In this document: piece after piece, positions 61,793 to 64,000 of the stretch | How the letters are laid out: each line of letters starts with the position of its first letter | Position numbering within the stretch: the stretch's first letter is position 1 | Assembly: GCF_030929495.1 (NCBI RefSeq) | Contig: NZ_JAVFWN010000009.1 | Span: forward strand, 124,001-188,000 | Direction: 5' to 3' | DNA length: 64,000 nucleotides | From: Nocardioides sp. LHD-245 | Lineage (GTDB): Bacteria > Actinomycetota > Actinomycetes > Propionibacteriales > Nocardioidaceae | Notes under the pieces: generated by a model | Told to the model about the DNA's origin: nothing | The model's database searches: none | The model's input: the letters and a program-made list of their open reading frames with translations, nothing else | Translations under genes and position numbers: made by a program

Positions 61793-63342
61793 GACAAGCA
61801 CCTCTGGATCTCCTCTGCGTTGAAGCGCATCATCTGGACGTAGTCGGTCACCCGGTCGTCGAAGGCATCGCCGTAGATCGAGCAGACCTCGACGCCCTCC
61901 TCCTCGGCGACCTGCGTGAGCACGGAGGACCGGGCCTGCAGGTTGGGCTCGAGGAAGACCGCCGGCACCCCGAGGGTGCGGATGGTCCCGACCAGCTTGC
62001 GCCGGTCGGCGAGCGACGGCTCGGTGGCCGGGCTGGGGGTGACGAAGCCGGCGACCTGCAGGTCGTAGGCGTGGGCGAGATAGCCGAACGCGTCGTGCGT
62101 GGTGACCAGGTAGCGGCGGCGCTCCGGCACCGCCGCGATGGTCTCCCGGACGTACGCGTCGAGCTGCTCCAGCTCCGCGAGGTAGGCATCCGCCCGCTCC
62201 CGGTAGGCCAGCGCATGCGTGGGATCGGCGTCGATCAGGGTGTCGCGGATCAGCTCGGTGTAGGCCATCACGTTGCCCACGTCCTGCCACAGGTGCGGGT
62301 CGATCTCGCCGTGCACGTGCTTGCCGAGCACGGCCTGCGGGAGCTGGTAGACCGCCGTGCCGGGCCGGCCGAGGAAGCCGAGCCGCTCGTCGCCCGGGAC
62401 CTCGACCAGTGCCTTCGCGGGTACGTCGACCACGACCTCCGCCGGCTCGAGCTCCTCCTGGCTGTGCTCGCCGCCGCCCTCGGGGTCGTAGCGGAGGTCC
62501 ATGTCACCGCCGTCGCCACCATCGAGGTCGACGGTCACGTCGGCATGGCCGCGGTCCAACACCCTGCCGTCCCCGGCCTCGGCGGGCGGGACGCCGACCG
62601 CGAACGTCACCGTCGTGGCCCCGATCGGCACCGGCCGCACGCCGCTGTCCACCTGCAGCCGGGCCGCGAAGTCGACCGTGTAGATCCCCGGCTCCGAGAA
62701 CGACCAGGACATGTGGGTGTGCGCGTCCGCGGGCAGCACGGCGGTGTCGTCGCGGTAGCCGTCGGCGGCGTCGAAGCCGTCGCTCGAGTCGAAGTAGACC
62801 TCGGGATCGCCGAAGGAGCCCGTGATGAAGCCGACCATGCGTCCCGGACCGGTCATCCCGGTCGCCGAGAGGAGCACGTCGGAGGCCCGCGTGGCGCCGT
62901 ACTGCTCACCACGACCGTGGACCCGCAGCCCCAGCCAGATCGTGTCGAGGTTGACCTTCTCGACGAGCGGGATGATCTCGGCGGCGTACTTCACCGCGTC
63001 CTCGGCGAGCGAGATGTTGACCGCCTCGTCGGGCAGGTTCGCGTCGAGCACCTTGATCACACGGTGCTCCTCCAGCAGCAGGTAGTTGCTGAAGGCGACG
63101 TCGGCGTAGACCACGTCGCGAGCGCGGCGCAGGCTCGGCTCGTAGCTGTGCGGATCGGCGCCGCCGGGCACGAGCGACACGACGTTCACGTCCGCGCCGC
63201 CGACGTTGCGGACCAGATCGGCGATCAGCCCGGTGGTGGTGACCACCTGGAGCCGGTCGTCGTTCTCCGAGAGCGTGGGCGGCGCGGCGCAGGCCGTCAG
63301 GAGGACGGCGAGCGCCGCGCCGACCGCGGTCCGTCTACGCAT
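61789..63342 (-). CDS. Zinc-type substrate-binding lipoprotein with embedded anchored-repeat domain
   Basis: A 517-aa lipoprotein (lipobox LLTAC, Cys18) of the ZnuA-like cluster A-1. Metal ligands are visible as H65 (ADPHSYEPS), H350 (EIDPHLW), H416 (TTHDAFG) and D492 (YGDAFDD). The two ZnuA halves are separated by about 215 extra residues: 131-250 correspond to the C-terminal part of the anchored-repeat domain (WLGLRV ... DAHTHMSWSF ... TFAVG) and 260-336 to its N-terminal part (DRGHADVT ... GFLGRPGTAVYQLPQ). The linker is acidic and His-containing. Normal ZnuA is about 300 aa. It overlaps the surface genes on both sides. Confidence 0.9.
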   Translation of the reverse strand: MRRRTAVGAALAVLLTACAAPPTLSENDDRLQVVTTTGLIADLVRNVGGADVNVVSLVPGGADPHSYEPSLRRARDVVYADVAFSNYLLLEEHRVIKVLDANLPDEAVNISLAEDAVKYAAEIIPLVEKVNLDTIWLGLRVHGRGEQYGATRASDVLLSATGMTGPGRMVGFITGSFGDPEVYFDSSDGFDAADGYRDDTAVLPADAHTHMSWSFSEPGIYTVDFAARLQVDSGVRPVPIGATTVTFAVGVPPAEAGDGRVLDRGHADVTVDLDGGDGGDMDLRYDPEGGGEHSQEELEPAEVVVDVPAKALVEVPGDERLGFLGRPGTAVYQLPQAVLGKHVHGEIDPHLWQDVGNVMAYTELIRDTLIDADPTHALAYRERADAYLAELEQLDAYVRETIAAVPERRRYLVTTHDAFGYLAHAYDLQVAGFVTPSPATEPSLADRRKLVGTIRTLGVPAVFLEPNLQARSSVLTQVAEEEGVEVCSIYGDAFDDRVTDYVQMMRFNAEEIQRCLS

Positions 63343-64000
63343 GGGCGAGGCGGCGGGTCGCCCGGCGGCGTACGCCGAGCACGGCCGCGCCGGTCACCAC
63401 CAACGTGACGCCGAGGGGCAGCAATAGCGTGAGGCTGTCGTCGGCGCCGGTGGCGGGGATGACGCAGTCCCGCGTCGGCGCGGCGGGCAGCGCCGTCGGC
63501 AGCGTGGTCGGCAGTGTGGTCGGCAGCGCCAGGGGCACGGTCAGCCCGACGCTCCGGCCCCCGCCGCCGGCCCCGCCGCCGACCACGAAGGTGAGCGTCG
63601 CCCGGTCCGAGACCGACGTCCCGTCGCTCAGCGTCGCTGACTGGGTGATGGTGACCTGGTAGGTGCCCGCGGCGGTGAACACCCAGTTGCCGTGGGCGTG
63701 CACGTTGAGCGGCACGTCGAAGGACCGCGGGAAGCCGGCCACGCTGCCGAACACCTTCTCGCCGACCCCGCCGAAGGAGTCGGTGAGGTAGACCGCGAGC
63801 TCACCGGGGCCGCTCACGCCGTCGAGCCGGTAGCGCACGGAGCCGCGGACCTGCTGGCGCACGGTCTCGTGCTGGGTGTTCCAGCCCAGCCACGGCACAC
63901 CGGAGACCTGGGTCTGCGGGATCAGCCAGATCTTCGCTCCCGCCGAACCGAGGAAGGAGTACGCCGAGCCGGCGGGCACCTCCTGCTCGGCCGCACTGCC
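63335..64000 (-). CDS. Wall/membrane-anchored repeat-domain protein, N-terminus cut by window edge
   Basis: The last 221 residues are visible; the frame stays open to position 64000. They contain most of an anchored-repeat domain (YSFLGSAGAKIWLIPQTQ, WLGWNTQ, SGPGELAVYL, NVHAHGNWVF, LTFVVG), then a Thr/Pro/Leu spacer, the motif VIPATGADD, a membrane helix (LLLPLGVTLVVTGAAVLGV) and RRRATRR. IPATG plus helix plus positive tail is the layout of a sortase signal, with Ile for Leu. Its stop lies 8 bases inside the substrate-binding protein gene, so it is upstream in the same operon. Confidence 0.85.
   Translation of the reverse strand, partial: GSAAEQEVPAGSAYSFLGSAGAKIWLIPQTQVSGVPWLGWNTQHETVRQQVRGSVRYRLDGVSGPGELAVYLTDSFGGVGEKVFGSVAGFPRSFDVPLNVHAHGNWVFTAAGTYQVTITQSATLSDGTSVSDRATLTFVVGGGAGGGGRSVGLTVPLALPTTLPTTLPTALPAAPTRDCVIPATGADDSLTLLLPLGVTLVVTGAAVLGVRRRATRRLAHA

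Overview
The window is a single very GC-rich chromosomal segment from an actinobacterium. The best guess is Nocardioides or a close relative (Nocardioidaceae, Propionibacteriales). Support: WhiB, a type VII secretion locus, Crp, MarP, two ArsA-type ATPases, GTG/TTG starts, and a block from about 7.0 to 26.0 kb whose gene order matches M. tuberculosis Rv3671c to Rv3683. Genus and species are inference; no rRNA is present. About 60 genes, two tRNAs and the SRP RNA are supported. No CRISPR array, prophage, insertion sequence or transposase was seen.

Layout. 1-7 kb: lipid/sterol-type catabolism genes (SDR, DapB-like reductase, old yellow enzyme, MpaB-like oxygenase, crotonase, acyl-CoA dehydrogenase), two of them behind 14-bp palindromes that fit the KstR consensus. 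7-26 kb: the mycobacterial-type core block marP / CoA-pyrophosphatase-type NUDIX / TlpA lipoprotein / nth / crp / MBL / NUDIX / RidA / small DUF4177-like / ArsA / ArsA / whiB4 / PASTA-PBP / metallophosphoesterase. It is interrupted by a two-component system with a MacB-type ABC exporter. 26-36 kb: tRNA-Pro, a Pro/Glu-rich membrane protein, asd-lysC with an internal lysC-beta start, DUF5063-recR-ybaB, dnaX, a methyltransferase, SRP RNA and tRNA-Ser. 36-46.9 kb: a compact type VII (ESX-like) secretion locus: mycP, eccB, eccD, two WXG100-type proteins, a second EccD-like protein and eccC.

46.9-64 kb reads as a zinc-starvation island. Four Zur-type boxes lie before, respectively, a CobW/ZNG-type GTPase; two divergent operons of cysteine-free (C-minus) ribosomal proteins uS14/bL33/bL28 and bL31/bL32/bL36 with a P-loop-less CobW/Mrf-like protein; a permease plus TIGR03943-type partner; and a 1469-aa secreted repeat protein. 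The right end is an 'anchored-repeat' ABC transporter: permease, ATPase, a membrane-anchored repeat protein, a cluster A-1 substrate-binding lipoprotein carrying a rearranged copy of the same repeat domain, and a wall/membrane-anchored repeat protein cut by the window edge. Together these would spare zinc by swapping ribosomal proteins, deliver it through a metallochaperone and pass it inward through surface domains with conserved His residues.

Two structural layers run through the window. First, most isolated genes have a TANNNT hexamer 6-7 bases before the start codon, indicating leaderless transcription; this fixes many starts. Second, there are two families of dispersed intergenic palindromes: a ~90-bp element in three copies with covarying arms, and a 61-bp element in two copies.
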